Of a stretch of 64,000 nt of DNA, positions 25,193-33,959 are shown piece by piece. The notes beneath the pieces are model-generated. The model was not told the origin of the DNA and ran no database searches. It was given only the letters and a program-made list of their open reading frames with translations. Source of the DNA: Candidatus Gemmiger excrementigallinarum (lineage in GTDB: Bacteria; Bacillota; Clostridia; Oscillospirales; Ruminococcaceae). The position numbers were made by a program, and so were the translations under genes. The stretch is from positions 1 to 64,000 of the forward strand of contig DXBP01000003.1 in the NCBI GenBank assembly GCA_019116445.1, given 5' to 3'. The stretch's first letter is position 1; each line of letters opens with the position of its first letter.

Positions 25193-27460
25193 TTATAAAT
25201 CTCCGTCGGAATTGAAATCAAGAATTACGGATGCCTTTTGCGGCAATTTTTCTTGCGCATAAGCCTCCAGCGTCTGACGCAAAAGCGCGCGGAACGCTGC
25301 GTCGTTGCGGCATTTCAGTGTAAGTTTATACCGATATTTTCCATTCAACATCGTTATAGCCATGGGAGCCGGTCCCAACAAACGAAGAGGCATTTGCGGC
25401 TGTTCGGCAGCCCGTTCCGCCAGCAAGATTCCAAAGCGGTGGGCCGCCATTGCCACAGCCCCCTCTTGTGCGCCAACAAAGCCAACAACGCAAAAGGAAC
25501 AAAACGGAGGATACAGTCCGAATTTTCGGAAGGCAATTTCCTCACGGTAAAAGGCCTCGTATTCTTGTTCGGCTGCAAGCTGCAGCACAGGATGATTGGG
25601 CACCGTTGTCTGGATCAAAGCGCGTCCAGGCAAAGCTGCCCGGCCGCCACGGCCGATAACTTGCGTAACCAGGCTGAACACACTTTCATACGCGCGGAAC
25701 CCCTGTCCGAAAAGAAGTGAGTCAATTCCCAAAACGCCAACAAGCGTGACTTTTTCAAAATCCAAGCCTTTGGCGACCATCTGGGTTCCAAGCAAAATAT
25801 CGTATTCCTGGTTGCCGAATTGTGCAAGCATGGTTTCATGTGAATTCTTTTGGCCGGTTGAATCCTGGTCCATGCGCAGAATACGGGCCGTTGGCAACAA
25901 CTCGGACAGTTCCTCTTCCACACGTTGTGTGCCAAAACCGCTGTAATTCAGATTACCTCCACATTCAGGACAAATCTGAGGCAGCGGTCGTACCGTATGG
26001 CCGCAATGGTGGCACATCAGCGCCTGTTGCGGTTTGTGATATACCAGCGGCACGCTGCAATTCGGACATTTCAGTACATGTCCACAAGTTACGCACATAC
26101 CGACCGTGTGGTATCCCCGCCGGTTGAGCAGCAAGATACTCTGCTCTCCGTTTTCCAGGTTTTCCTGCAACTCACGAACCATCCGATTGCTGACTTCCCG
26201 CGGGTTGCCGGAAGCCAGTTCGGCGCGCATATCAATAAAATCAACCTGGGGTAACGGCATACCGCCGTACCTTTTGGTGAGGGTAAGCAACTTGTACTTG
26301 CCGCTTTCTGCGGCGTGGTAAGTTTCCGTCAACGGAGTGGCCGAAGCGAACAGCAACAGCGCATTTTCCATAGCCGCCCGCTTTTTGGCTACATCGTGGG
26401 CGTCGTAACGCGGTGCGGATTCACTTTGATAGGTGTGTTCCTGTTCTTCGTCGATAATAATAAGCCCGATATTTTGCAGAGGAGCAAAAACGGCACTGCG
26501 GGTGCCAACCACAATGTCGGCATTTCCCTGCTGGATTCTACGCCATTGCAGCAGGCGTTCGGTATTATTAAGCGCCGAATGCTGCACCGCCAGCCGGCTG
26601 CCGAAAGTTGATTTCAGGCGCCGGATCATCTGCGGTGTCAGGCTGATTTCCGGAACCAGAACCAATGCTTTACGCCCCAATGCAAGCGTACGCTCGATCA
26701 GTTTGAGAAACACGACCGTTTTACCGCTGCCAGTTACCCCATGCAACAGAGCTGCATGGGGGGCCGCATCTTCCAGGTCCGGAAGCAATGCGTCATACGC
26801 CCGTTGCTGCTCTTCAGCCAATGTGATGGGGTGTGGATCAAAGGGAATATTCCCGAATAAATCCAGGGCTTTATCTTGCTGAGCAACAGCCAGCACACCT
26901 TTTTTGCACAGTGTATCCAGCGTCGGTTTGGAGATGCCCACTTCGTCCAGCTGGTGGGCAGTCAGCGGGCCTTTACGGAGGGCTTCCACCGCAGCCAGCT
27001 GCCGTGGTCCTGGTTTGGGCTTTTGGGGCAGTTCCCCCACTAAGGTATACACCCGTTCCGTAGATCGAGTCAGCCGGTTTTGCATGACCGGCTTTCCGTT
27101 CACGATGGCTGCCCGGTATTGCGCCCCATAAGGGATCACCGCTTTAACCGCTTCAAACCAGGTGCAAAACGTTCTCTCTTTCAAGAATCGGACAAGCTCC
27201 AGCAAATCCGGTGTCAGGCGCGCCTGTTCCGGTGCCGCATCGTGCAGTGTTTTCAACCGTTTGGGTGCCGCCTGTTCGTCCACAGTATCGACCTTGAGGA
27301 CCACCGCCATACGCGGCTTGTCACCCCGTCCGAACGGGACCAAAACCATACTGCCTGGCCAGACAACAGTGCTCAACCGTTCGGGTATCTGGTAGGAGTA
27401 CAGTTTGTCAAAGTGAATGGTCGCGTTATCTACCGCGACCTGCGCAATGGAAAGTGTCAT
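25193..27460 (-). CDS. priA: Primosomal replication protein N' (PriA helicase)
   Basis: 755-residue superfamily 2 helicase that restarts stalled replication forks. It has an N-terminal DNA-binding region (residues 1-110), Walker A GVTGSGKT (near 240), a DEEx motif read as DEEQEH (near 335), and a zinc-binding block with eight cysteines (CVTCGHVLKCPNC ... CHHCG ... CPECGG near 455-500). The ATG at 27460 overlaps the gmk stop by 4 bases. In Bacillus rpoZ and coaBC lie between gmk and priA; here the overlap leaves no room for them. Confidence 0.96.
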   Translation of the reverse strand: MTLSIAQVAVDNATIHFDKLYSYQIPERLSTVVWPGSMVLVPFGRGDKPRMAVVLKVDTVDEQAAPKRLKTLHDAAPEQARLTPDLLELVRFLKERTFCTWFEAVKAVIPYGAQYRAAIVNGKPVMQNRLTRSTERVYTLVGELPQKPKPGPRQLAAVEALRKGPLTAHQLDEVGISKPTLDTLCKKGVLAVAQQDKALDLFGNIPFDPHPITLAEEQQRAYDALLPDLEDAAPHAALLHGVTGSGKTVVFLKLIERTLALGRKALVLVPEISLTPQMIRRLKSTFGSRLAVQHSALNNTERLLQWRRIQQGNADIVVGTRSAVFAPLQNIGLIIIDEEQEHTYQSESAPRYDAHDVAKKRAAMENALLLFASATPLTETYHAAESGKYKLLTLTKRYGGMPLPQVDFIDMRAELASGNPREVSNRMVRELQENLENGEQSILLLNRRGYHTVGMCVTCGHVLKCPNCSVPLVYHKPQQALMCHHCGHTVRPLPQICPECGGNLNYSGFGTQRVEEELSELLPTARILRMDQDSTGQKNSHETMLAQFGNQEYDILLGTQMVAKGLDFEKVTLVGVLGIDSLLFGQGFRAYESVFSLVTQVIGRGGRAALPGRALIQTTVPNHPVLQLAAEQEYEAFYREEIAFRKFGLYPPFCSFCVVGFVGAQEGAVAMAAHRFGILLAERAAEQPQMPLRLLGPAPMAITMLNGKYRYKLTLKCRNDAAFRALLRQTLEAYAQEKLPQKASVILDFNSDGDL

Positions 27461-28035
27461 TCGCCCTTGCCGTGCTTGAGACGGAACTGAATGATCGAGT
27501 AAAGACTCTCGGCGCAGGTATCCACCTGCACATTCACAACATGCTCGTCATACTCAACGGAATTGGCAATCTCAGCTTCTGCCCGCTTCAGGCGGCGCTG
27601 GATGGTTTCTTCGTCTTCTGTGCCGCGGTTGCGCAGACGACGTTCCAGCTCCTGCATATCGGGGGGCAAAACAAAGATCGTGGTAGCTCCGGGATACATC
27701 TTTTTAATATTTCCGGCGCCCTCCACCTCAATAACCAAAATCACCGGAATACCGCGCTCCATACGAGTTTCGATCTCGCTGCGAAGGGTGCCATAATAAT
27801 TACCGCAATACTGGGTATGTTCCACGATCTGGTCGTGTGCCAGGTGGTCCTCAAAATCCGCAACGGTCATGAAATGATAGTTGATGCCGTCTTTTTCACC
27901 TTCCCGCGGCGTACGCGTGGTGGCCGACACCGTGTGCTGGATTTCCGGATGATTTTTCAAAAGGTTTGCTACTACAGTATCTTTACCGGTGCCGGAAGGC
28001 CCAGACACAACAAACAGATATTTTTCGCCTTTCAT
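27457..28035 (-). CDS. gmk: Guanylate kinase
   Basis: 192-residue kinase converting GMP to GDP. The Walker A motif is GPSGTGKDT (near residue 13), followed by the GMP-binding region ATTRTPREGEKDGINYHFM (near 39-57). Length and order fit the family. It is separated from remA by 14 bases. Confidence 0.96.
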   Translation of the reverse strand: MKGEKYLFVVSGPSGTGKDTVVANLLKNHPEIQHTVSATTRTPREGEKDGINYHFMTVADFEDHLAHDQIVEHTQYCGNYYGTLRSEIETRMERGIPVILVIEVEGAGNIKKMYPGATTIFVLPPDMQELERRLRNRGTEDEETIQRRLKRAEAEIANSVEYDEHVVNVQVDTCAESLYSIIQFRLKHGKGE

Positions 28036-28049
28036 ACTTCCATACCCCT

Positions 28050-28298
28050 TTACTCTGTTGTTTCCTCTTGCGCAAAACGTCCTGTAACGCTGTCCAATGC
28101 AATGCCTGATAAAATCACATGATCGGAGTCCATAATTAAAACCGCTTGCGTACGCCTTCCGTAGGACGCATCGATCAAAGCCCCTTTTTCCCGTGCATCC
28201 TGCACCAACCGCTTGATAGGGGCGGAATCCGGACTGACAACCGCGATGACACGATCTGCATTGACCATATTGCCAAATCCAATGTTGATCAGCTTCAT
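28050..28298 (-). CDS. remA: RemA-like regulatory protein (DUF370)
   Basis: 82-residue DUF370 protein. The start [30 protein letters not shown] and the later [22 protein letters not shown] are the conserved RemA core. In Bacillus RemA is a DNA-binding regulator of biofilm matrix and osmoprotection genes; whether it does that here is not known. It sits between yicC and gmk as in Bacillus. Confidence 0.92.
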   Translation of the reverse strand: MKLINIGFGNMVNADRVIAVVSPDSAPIKRLVQDAREKGALIDASYGRRTQAVLIMDSDHVILSGIALDSVTGRFAQEETTE

Positions 28299-28307
28299 AG
28301 TGTTCCC

Positions 28308-29186
28308 TTACTCGATGTTCTGGATCTGTTCACGAATCTTTTCAATTTCAGATTTCAGTTCTACGACCAGCCGTGTGATCGCCACATCCTGGCATTTGGA
28401 ACCAATCGTATTGGATTCGCGATTGAGTTCCTGTGTCAGGAAATCCAGCTTGCGACCGATCGGCTCGTTGAGTTCCAGAATCTCGCGGTACTGTGCCACA
28501 TGGCTGTGCAGGCGGACCGTTTCTTCGTCAATTGCCGTTTTGTCCGCAAAAATAGCCGCTTCTGTTACAAGGCGCGCTTCATCAATGTTGCGGTCCCCCA
28601 AAAGCTCCTGCAAACGGGCATAAAGTTTATCGCTGTATGCCTGCACGCGACCAGCGCTGTCCTGTTCAATCTGGCCGACCAACGTTTCAATCGTGGTCAA
28701 CCGTCCGGAAACATCTTCTTTCAGCTTCTCGCCTTCAGTCGCGCGCATCGCCACAAAAGCGTCAACGGCCTGCTGCGCCACAGACTGCACGTCTTGCCAA
28801 AGTTCTTCTTCATTGGTGGGTGCCGCCGTCTGGGTCAAAACCTCCGGGAAACGGGCCAGCATACCGGCGGTCACATCATTTTTCAGATCCATTCGTTCCG
28901 ACATGGCATTCAGCGCTGCACGGTATCCTTGTGCCAGCTGCCAGTTGACCGTAACGACCGTGTCCGCTGCCGTAACCGTTTGAATGGAAAGATTCAGCTC
29001 CACCTTGCCACGGCTGACTTTGGAAGCAACCAATTTTTTGAGCTTGTCTTCCAGAAAAGCGCAGGAACGCGGCAACCGGGATGAATATTCAAAAAAGCGC
29101 GCGTTGACACTGCGCAGTTCCACCTTGATATCCCGTCCATGCAGCAAAGCGCCCGCACGTCCGTAGCCTGTCATGCTTAAAACCAT
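28308..29186 (-). CDS. yicC: YicC family endoribonuclease-like protein
   Basis: 292-residue YicC protein, starting MVLSMTGYGRAGALLHGRDIKVELRSVNARFFE-like and ending with LNRESNTIGSKCQDVAITRLVVELKSEIEKIREQ-like, both family hallmarks. Homologues act on RNA (endoribonuclease activity, effects on small RNA turnover). It is the first gene of the long minus-strand array that ends at spoVM, with a promoter at 29243-29271. Confidence 0.93.
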   Translation of the reverse strand: MVLSMTGYGRAGALLHGRDIKVELRSVNARFFEYSSRLPRSCAFLEDKLKKLVASKVSRGKVELNLSIQTVTAADTVVTVNWQLAQGYRAALNAMSERMDLKNDVTAGMLARFPEVLTQTAAPTNEEELWQDVQSVAQQAVDAFVAMRATEGEKLKEDVSGRLTTIETLVGQIEQDSAGRVQAYSDKLYARLQELLGDRNIDEARLVTEAAIFADKTAIDEETVRLHSHVAQYREILELNEPIGRKLDFLTQELNRESNTIGSKCQDVAITRLVVELKSEIEKIREQIQNIE

Positions 29187-29242
29187 ACCCTACACCTCAT
29201 GCTTGTGTTTTTGTTCTGGTCGCACAAATACATATATTGTAT

Positions 29243-29271
29243 ATTGTACTATTTTTACAGGCAAGATGCAA
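29243..29271 (-). promoter_or_regulatory. Promoter of the yicC-spoVM array
   Basis: Minus-strand TTGCAT (29266-29271), a 17-base spacer and TACAAT (29243-29248), about 57 bases before the yicC start. Confidence 0.7.
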
Positions 29272-29326
29272 GGTGGCATACTGGCTTTCCCTGTTTTTTA
29301 CCGCGAATTTTCACAGGTGCACAACA

Positions 29327-29356
29327 CAAAACCGCCCCCGCGTGATGCGGGGGCGG
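29327..29356 (-). terminator. Terminator of the carboxyltransferase operon
   Basis: Minus strand CCGCCCCCGC, short loop, GCGGGGGCGG, then TTTTG. It directly follows the gene ending at 29369. Confidence 0.85.
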
Positions 29357-29368
29357 CAAATAATTCAA

Positions 29369-30778
29369 TCAGACAGGATGCGACTTGTTTTCATAGTCGG
29401 CATGCAGGGCATCTACACCTTGCAGGCGGGCATTGCGCTTCTCAAAGAACTTGGGCGCAACCTGCGGGAACATAGCGTAGGTCAGCACGTCCTCCTCCTG
29501 GATGGCGTACTTCGCGGCCTCTGCCTTCAGCTTATCCATTTCAGGCTCCAGCGTGTCAGCAAAGCGGCAGGTAATGGGTTCTTCACCCTTCAGGATAAAG
29601 TCGCTGAACTCCTTCTTGATGGGGGCAGGAGTCTTGCCGTAATCGCCATGGACAAGGCCCTTGAATTCCTTGGTGACCATCTTATAACGTTCACCCATGA
29701 TGACATTGAAGACGGCCTGCGTACCAACGATCTGGCTGGTAGGCGTAACCAGCGGCGGATAGCCGGCATCTTCACGCACACGCGGAATCTCGGCAAGCAC
29801 ATCATCCAGCTTGTCTTCCTTGCCGGCATCCTTCAGCTGCTTGAGCATGTTGGAGAACATACCGCCCGGGACCTGATACAGCAGGGTGTTGGCGTCGACG
29901 CCGAGCGACTTCGGGCTGATCTGGCCGTTAGCGATATATTTCTCGCGCAGTTTAGCAAAGTACGCACGCACCACGTTGAGCTGGTTGAGATCCAGACCCG
30001 TATCGTAGTCGGTTCCCTGCAGCGCTGCCACCAGACTTTCGGTGGGCATATGAGAAGTACCCAGAGCCAGCGGGCTCATGGCGGTATCGATGATGTCAGC
30101 GCCGGCTTCAATGCCCTTCAGAATGGACATGGACGCCAGACCAGCGGTATAGTGGCTGTGAATATCCACAGGAATCTTAACCGTGGATTTCAGTTCCTTG
30201 ACCAGATCGTAGCAGGTATAAGGCTTGAGCAGGCCGGCCATATCCTTGATGCAGATGGAATCGGCACCCATCTCCTCCAGAGTCTTGGCATACTTGGCAA
30301 AGTACTCGTTGTTATGTACAGGGCTCAGGGTATAGCTGATGCAGGCCTGGACATGAGCGCCTTCCTTGTTGGCGGCTTTGATAGCGGTCTGCAGGTTGCG
30401 CGGATCGTTCAGCGCGTCAAAGATACGGATGACATCGATGCCGTTGGCAACCGATTTCTGTACGAAATACTCAACGGCATCATCTGCATACGGACGGTAG
30501 CCCAGCATATTCTGGCCGCGGAACAGCATCTGCAGCTTTTGGTGCGGCAGTTCCTTACGCAGGATGCGCAGGCGCTCCCACGGGTCTTCATCGAGGAAGC
30601 GGATGCAGGAGTCAAAGGTAGCGCCGCCCCAGCACTCCACAGAGAAGTACGGGATCTTGTCCATTTCGGGCAGGATGGGACGCATCTCGTCCATCGTCAT
30701 ACGGGTGGCAAGTAGCGACTGGTGCGCATCGCGCAGAACGACCTCGGTAATCTGGATGGGTTTCTTAGCCAATGTCAT
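29369..30778 (-). CDS. Biotin-dependent carboxyltransferase, oxaloacetate decarboxylase alpha/pyruvate carboxylase B type
   Basis: 469-residue HMGL-like TIM-barrel carboxyltransferase. It starts ITEVVLRDAHQSLLATRM, with the metal-binding Asp of the RDAHQS motif, then VECWGGATFDSC (near 48), LRGQN-type FRGQNMLGYRPYADD (near 90), and the metal His pair in DIHSHYTAGLA (near 205). It lacks the C-terminal biotin domain, which is a separate gene directly upstream. It could be OadA, PycB or a transcarboxylase 5S subunit. Because no membrane beta subunit is nearby and an acyl-CoA-type carboxyltransferase is in the same operon, a transcarboxylase is the best inference. Confidence 0.88.
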   Translation of the reverse strand: MTLAKKPIQITEVVLRDAHQSLLATRMTMDEMRPILPEMDKIPYFSVECWGGATFDSCIRFLDEDPWERLRILRKELPHQKLQMLFRGQNMLGYRPYADDAVEYFVQKSVANGIDVIRIFDALNDPRNLQTAIKAANKEGAHVQACISYTLSPVHNNEYFAKYAKTLEEMGADSICIKDMAGLLKPYTCYDLVKELKSTVKIPVDIHSHYTAGLASMSILKGIEAGADIIDTAMSPLALGTSHMPTESLVAALQGTDYDTGLDLNQLNVVRAYFAKLREKYIANGQISPKSLGVDANTLLYQVPGGMFSNMLKQLKDAGKEDKLDDVLAEIPRVREDAGYPPLVTPTSQIVGTQAVFNVIMGERYKMVTKEFKGLVHGDYGKTPAPIKKEFSDFILKGEEPITCRFADTLEPEMDKLKAEAAKYAIQEEDVLTYAMFPQVAPKFFEKRNARLQGVDALHADYENKSHPV

Positions 30779-30794
30779 TCACCTCGTCTTTCGA

Positions 30795-31172
30795 TCAGTT
30801 CATGGTGCACAGCAGCGCGCCGGAATCCACGACGTCGCCCTTGCGCACATCCACACTGGCGATGGTGCCGTCCTGAGGAGCGCTGATTTCGTTCTCCATC
30901 TTCATGGCTTCCAGGATGAGCAGCGTATCACCGGCCTTTACCGAATCACCGGGCTTGACCTTCACGTCCAGAATATTACCGGGCATGGGGGCATTGACCA
31001 CGACGGCACCGGCAGCACCAGCGGGAGCGGCAGAAGCCTCAGGGGCAGCCGGTGCGGCAGCAGGAGCAGGAGCCGGAGCGGCCGGCGCAGCAGCGGCAAC
31101 GGGAGCGCCCGTGCCCTCTTCGACCGTGACATTGTAAGCAACACCGTTGACGGTAACGATCAGGTTTTTCAT
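30795..31172 (-). CDS. Biotin carboxyl carrier protein
   Basis: 125-residue carrier. It has a short N-terminal beta segment, an Ala/Pro-rich flexible linker (residues 25-55), and a C-terminal biotinyl domain with the biotin site EAMKMEN (Lys near 91). The ATG at 31172 has AAGGAGG 8 bases upstream; earlier in-frame starts lack a site. It lies between the two carboxyltransferase genes (16 bases and about 55 bases away), so the carrier probably shuttles CO2 between them. Confidence 0.93.
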   Translation of the reverse strand: MKNLIVTVNGVAYNVTVEEGTGAPVAAAAPAAPAPAPAAAPAAPEASAAPAGAAGAVVVNAPMPGNILDVKVKPGDSVKAGDTLLILEAMKMENEISAPQDGTIASVDVRKGDVVDSGALLCTMN

Positions 31173-31226
31173 AGGAAGTTCCTCCTTAAAAATCAAGGTT
31201 GATGATTTTATTCTGTGAGCGGGTGC

Positions 31227-32549
31227 TTACAGTGTAATATTGCCGTGCTTCTTGGCCAGGCGTACAGCACGCTTGCTGGCCAGCATATCCAGCGCCTGTG
31301 CCACTGCACCGCGCACGCCGGATGCATCGCAGACCGCATCAGCAGCACCGTTCTGCACAGCAGCTTCTGCACCGCAGACATCCTTTGCATAAGCAGCTGC
31401 CTTCGCCTTGGTAGCATTGGCGATATTGTCAGAGGCGTAGATTTCATCCTTGTACAGAACGCTGACTGCCGTTTCGGGTGCCAGAGGAGCAACCGTGCAG
31501 CCCTGAACAGCTACGCGCCAGTCGGCACAAGCAGCAAACACGGTGTAAACCGGTCCGATCGCATCGCCCACAAGCACTGCAACCTTCGCGGTGGTTGCTT
31601 CGGCATAGACGCCTGCCATACGGGCAGCCTGACGGATACCACCGGCCTGGTCATCACCTTCGCTCTTCACAAAGCCTTCGCTGTTGACAACGGTAACAAC
31701 GGGGATGCTGTAGGCATCACACAGACGGACAAAACGTGCCGCCTTGGCCGTGCACTTATGGCAGATAGAAGCCTTCTCCGTAGCAACGATGCCAACAGCG
31801 GTGCCGTTGATGGTCGCCAACGCCGTAACGATGTTTTTGCCGTAGCCGCTGTACAGTTCAACCGCGCTCTCCGCGTCGGCAAGTGCCGCCACTGCATCCG
31901 AAGCCGTATATTTGGCTGCATTGATGGTTTTGGCAGGAGCATCGAAATCAAACAAAGCCGGACCGGACAGATTGTTTGCCGGCAGCAGAGCCACGATGCT
32001 GGCTGCCTGCTTGGCAGCCGCCACCGCATCGGCAGCCGTCACCGCTGCAACACCCGCTTTCGCGGCAAAGGTAGCAGAACCGGCTCCACCAACATTGTCT
32101 TCCGCCGTAAACGGAGCATTGAGGAAAAGTTCCGCATCCTCTGCCATGACACAGACATCAGCTGCCGCTGCATGGATAGCGTTGGTCCCTGCGCAGGTTC
32201 CCGTAATCACCGCAATCTGCGGTACAACACCGGAAATGCGTGCAATCTCAGCCGTCAGAGCAGCCGTCGCATTGAGCAATTCCAGACCGCCATCCAGCTT
32301 GGCGCCGGTGGAGTTGTAGAAAGTTACCACCGGTGCGCCGGTTTCTGCGGCCATTTCCAGCACGCGGATATTCTTTTTGATGTCCTGCACACCAACAGGC
32401 TCACCGTTTTCAAATACAACATACACGCTTTGCCCGTTGGCAGAGCCGTACGCCGCACTGACGGCGCCTTCCGTATACAGCGGCGAGAAAACGCCGTCGT
32501 CAAAAAATGCTGCAAGGATTTCTGCCTTGCCGGGTTTGTTTGCTGCCAT
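31227..32549 (-). CDS. Acyl-CoA carboxyltransferase-like subunit (MmdA/12S type), divergent
   Basis: 440-residue crotonase-fold carboxyltransferase, unusually alanine-rich. Two half-domains can be seen: PVVTFYNSTGAKLDGGLELL plus PQIAVITGTCAGTNAIH in the N half, and IPVVTVVNSEGFVKS plus VAVLVGDAIGPVY in the C half. These correspond to the oxyanion-hole regions of propionyl/methylmalonyl-CoA carboxyltransferases. It is about 70-80 residues shorter than usual MmdA (near 510) and misses the normal N-terminal segment. The ATG at 32549 has GGAGGT 6 bases upstream. First gene of the operon. The acyl substrate cannot be read from sequence. Confidence 0.82.
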   Translation of the reverse strand: MAANKPGKAEILAAFFDDGVFSPLYTEGAVSAAYGSANGQSVYVVFENGEPVGVQDIKKNIRVLEMAAETGAPVVTFYNSTGAKLDGGLELLNATAALTAEIARISGVVPQIAVITGTCAGTNAIHAAAADVCVMAEDAELFLNAPFTAEDNVGGAGSATFAAKAGVAAVTAADAVAAAKQAASIVALLPANNLSGPALFDFDAPAKTINAAKYTASDAVAALADAESAVELYSGYGKNIVTALATINGTAVGIVATEKASICHKCTAKAARFVRLCDAYSIPVVTVVNSEGFVKSEGDDQAGGIRQAARMAGVYAEATTAKVAVLVGDAIGPVYTVFAACADWRVAVQGCTVAPLAPETAVSVLYKDEIYASDNIANATKAKAAAYAKDVCGAEAAVQNGAADAVCDASGVRGAVAQALDMLASKRAVRLAKKHGNITL

Positions 32550-32620
32550 ACAGTGACCTCCCATGATAAGACTGACTGTTTTTTGTGAAAATGTTCATAA
32601 AAAATATGTCATTTGGCACA

Positions 32621-32649
32621 ATTATACTACTTTGTGTAAAATTCCACAA
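32621..32649 (-). promoter_or_regulatory. Promoter of the carboxyltransferase operon
   Basis: Minus-strand TATAAT (32621-32626) with TTGTGG (32644-32649) 17 bases upstream, leaving a leader of about 65 bases before the ATG at 32549. Confidence 0.65.
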
Positions 32650-32718
32650 GTAGAAACTCTTTAGTTTTTCTGGATTTTTTCACTCTTTTTGGGGTTCGTC
32701 GCAGCTTTTTGGAAAAAT

Positions 32719-33522
32719 TCACTTTTCCGAACGCTTAAGCGGGCCCGGACGGCGTGGCGCCGCCTGATTTTTTGTAGAGGAAGCGCGGGTGGTCTTCTGT
32801 GCCGCATTGCGCAGCGCGCTGACTTCCGACTTCTTCAGTTCACGGTATTCCCCCGGCTGCAGCATTCCCAGCTTTACGGGTCCTTCCGCACTGCGCTTCA
32901 GGCGTACCACTTGCAATCCCACCGCCGAACACATACGGCGAATCTGACGATTGCGTCCTTCATGCAAGGTGATCTCCAGTACGGAGCGCCCCGGCTCATC
33001 GGTCACCACGTGAATGACGCAGGGCTGGGTGCGAACGCCATCGTCCAGCACAACACCGGATGCCATCTGGACCACCTGCTCTTCGGTGGCGCGAGGATTT
33101 ACCGTTACGCGGTACAGTTTGCCAACACCCCCGGAAGGGTGCGTCAACAGATTGATGAACGCACCGTCATCGGTCATCAAAAGCAAACCCTCACTGTCTT
33201 TGTCCAACCTGCCTACCGGGCGCAGCATTGCCGGTACATCCGACACAAGGTCCATTACCGTTTTACGGCCACGGTCGTCCGACCGCGTCGTCAGGTATCC
33301 CCGTGGTTTATGCAGCATAATATACGTATATTGCCGCTTCCGTACGATTCGGACGTTTTTTCCGTCGATGGAAACCTTATCGTAATCAGGGTCCATTTTA
33401 TCGCCCAAACCGACAGGATGCCCGTTCACTTTGACTTTCCCGGCTGCAATCAGGCGCTCCGCCTCGCGGCGCGAGCAAATCCCCTGATCCGCCAGAACTT
33501 TTTGAATCCGTTGTTCCGCCAT
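32719..33522 (-). CDS. rluB: RsuA/RluB-family pseudouridine synthase
   Basis: 267-residue pseudouridine synthase with an N-terminal S4 domain (RIQKVLADQGICSRREAERLIAAGKVKVNG) and the catalytic block RPVGRLDKDSEGLLLMTDDG near residue 100, then HEGRNRQIRRMC near 180. The C-terminus is a basic, Ala/Thr-rich tail. The family modifies 23S U2605 (RluB) or 16S U516 (RsuA). RluB is preferred because it stands downstream of scpB/ytfJ, as in Bacillus. Confidence 0.88.
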   Translation of the reverse strand: MAEQRIQKVLADQGICSRREAERLIAAGKVKVNGHPVGLGDKMDPDYDKVSIDGKNVRIVRKRQYTYIMLHKPRGYLTTRSDDRGRKTVMDLVSDVPAMLRPVGRLDKDSEGLLLMTDDGAFINLLTHPSGGVGKLYRVTVNPRATEEQVVQMASGVVLDDGVRTQPCVIHVVTDEPGRSVLEITLHEGRNRQIRRMCSAVGLQVVRLKRSAEGPVKLGMLQPGEYRELKKSEVSALRNAAQKTTRASSTKNQAAPRRPGPLKRSEK

Positions 33523-33524
33523 GC

Positions 33525-33923
33525 TTACTCCTTATGTTCGGACGCGGCCTCCTCGACCTTGTCCTTTTTGACCATTGCTGTAATTTTATCCACCAGATCG
33601 GGCAGCGCTGCAATCGCATTGTCAACTGCCGTAACTTTTTCAATCAGCTGTACCGTGCGAACATTGCCGCCGGAAATCACCAAAAATGCCACCGGCGTTA
33701 CCGAAACGCCCGCACCGGTACCGCCGCCAAACATCTGCTTTTCGGATTTCGGCGCCACGTCAGAACCTCCAGAGGCAAAACCAAACGTGACACGAGATAC
33801 CGGAATAATGGTAGTGGCGGCATCAACCCGGATCGGGTCGCCGATGATGGTGCTGGTGTCAACCATCTCGCGGATCTTGTCAATGGTAACGCCCATCAGC
33901 CCTTGAATCGGATGTTCTGCCAT
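33525..33923 (-). CDS. ytfJ: GerW/YtfJ family sporulation protein
   Basis: 132-residue YtfJ (GerW) protein, starting MAEHPIQGLMGVTIDKIREM and containing the family core SRVTFGFASGGSD, FGGGTGAGVSVTPVAFLVI. In Bacillus it is made in the forespore and is needed for a normal response to germinants. The ATG at 33923 is preceded by GGGAGGAG at 5 bases. It stands next to the DUF2953 (YtfI-like) gene as in Bacillus, and its stop is 2 bases before the rluB start region. Confidence 0.92.
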   Translation of the reverse strand: MAEHPIQGLMGVTIDKIREMVDTSTIIGDPIRVDAATTIIPVSRVTFGFASGGSDVAPKSEKQMFGGGTGAGVSVTPVAFLVISGGNVRTVQLIEKVTAVDNAIAALPDLVDKITAMVKKDKVEEAASEHKE

Positions 33924-33959
33924 AATAACTCCTCCCAATAATCAAATAATCGAATCTTA

